Shown: piece after piece, positions 5,525 through 5,776 of the stretch | Layout of the letters: the number at the start of each line of letters is the position of its first letter | Position numbering within the stretch: the stretch's first letter is position 1 | From: an uncultured Terrimonas sp. | GTDB taxonomy: Bacteria; Bacteroidota; Bacteroidia; Chitinophagales; Chitinophagaceae | Reading direction: 5' to 3' | Assembly: GCA_946886925.1 (NCBI GenBank) | Contig: CAMPJQ010000201.1 | Coordinates: 1-5,776 of the forward strand | DNA length: 5,776 nt | Program-made: the position numbers and the translations under genes | The notes under the pieces: generated by a model | The model's input: only the letters and a program-made list of their open reading frames with translations | Told to the model about the DNA's origin: nothing | Databases searched by the model: none

Positions 5525-5673
5525 CTTTGGGGCTGTGAGCCAAAGTCCAATGCCAGGCTGCAGTTCCGGCTATACACTGTACCCCGGTGTAAACCGGGGT
5601 GCCGTTTCTATCCGGCAGCCTTTCGGCCATGGAACGGTAAGGGAGCAGACAATTGTACAAGCGCCGGAAGCGC
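5525..5673. other. Cluster of inverted repeats; candidate structured RNA or repeat element
   Basis: This is the core of the 375-bp stretch (5402-5776) without a convincing gene. CTTTGG (5525-5530) pairs with CCAAAG (5540-5545). AGGCTGC (5555-5561) pairs with GCAGCCT (5615-5621). Nested inside it, CGGC (5567-5570) pairs with GCCG (5601-5604), and ACCCCGGT (5581-5588) pairs perfectly with ACCGGGGT (5593-5600) around a GTAA loop, which would be a GNRA tetraloop in a plus-strand RNA. GCGC (5661-5664) pairs with GCGC (5670-5673). No poly-T tract follows. I do not recognise a known RNA family. It could equally be a dispersed DNA repeat. Confidence 0.45.
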
Positions 5674-5724
5674 ATTAAAGATTGGAGTAACTTGGGTTTA
5701 GCATTATTGTATCCTGAAATTGGC

Positions 5725-5776
5725 CGCCCCGGTCGGTGCCACCGGCGGTGCCCGCAGGACCCCGCGGTGGTGGGCG
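5725..5776. repeat. GC-rich imperfect palindrome at the right window edge
   Basis: CGCCC (5725-5729) pairs with GGGCG (5772-5776), and CCACCG (5739-5744) pairs with CGGTGG (5765-5770), continued inward by CGG (5746-5748) with CCG (5762-5764) past a one-base bulge. GC over 5722-5776 is 47 of 55 bases, far above the flanking DNA. It contains the direct repeat GGTGCC at 5735-5740 and 5747-5752 flanking ACCGGC-type sequence. The window ends inside or at the end of the palindrome, so its full extent is unknown. Confidence 0.5.

Noticed and set aside
5491..5674. GGAAGCGCA direct repeats (5491-5499 and 5666-5674) as a target-site duplication
   Set aside because: A 9-mer repeat within a few hundred bases is expected by chance fairly often, and the element boundaries do not coincide with the hairpins.

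Overview
The window looks like chromosomal DNA from a Bacteroidota bacterium, most likely a Chitinophagaceae-type genome. This rests on three things. Starts lack recognisable Shine-Dalgarno sequences. Several upstream regions carry matches to the Bacteroidota -7 promoter element TAnnTTTG. The intergenic gaps are filled with short AT-rich and GGTTGCAGG-type repeats of the kind common in that group. The assignment is an inference; there is no rRNA or marker gene here.

All six supported protein genes lie on the minus strand, so transcription runs right to left. In transcriptional order they are: a CsaA-type tRNA-binding protein (5401-5069), an O6-methylguanine-DNA methyltransferase (5024-4500), a 12-helix MFS transporter of the TetA-like branch (4321-3101), a 3-hexulose-6-phosphate synthase / keto-gulonate-phosphate decarboxylase (HUMPS/OMPDC) family protein (2982-2290), a medium-chain zinc alcohol/polyol dehydrogenase (2160-1135) and a short-chain dehydrogenase (921-106).

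The genes fall into two groups by likely function. csaA and the methyltransferase are 44 bp apart, and each is preceded by the same promoter-like string (TTAnnTTTGCCGGC), so they may be co-expressed or co-regulated. The HUMPS-family protein and the two dehydrogenases look like a small sugar, polyol or sugar-acid catabolic set: two oxidations plus an aldolase or decarboxylase acting on a phosphorylated keto-sugar. The kinase or isomerase such a route needs is not in the window, so the substrate is unknown. The MFS transporter sits next to this set and could serve it, but its sequence resembles drug exporters more than sugar importers.

The gaps (213, 129, 118 and 178 bp) hold no genes. Most carry related repeats: AAACYATAAA strings, GGTTGCAGGTTACAGG copies in both orientations, and a 31-bp perfect direct repeat. 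The SDR gene's 3' end runs into a microrepeat that supplies its last codons and its stop.

The right end (5402-5776, 375 bp) has no convincing gene. It has an unusual density of inverted repeats, including a nested hairpin capped by a GTAA tetraloop and an 85% GC imperfect palindrome at the window edge. This is the least explained part of the window and the best candidate for a structured RNA or a mobile/dispersed repeat. I do not see a clear new multi-gene defence or mobile system here.
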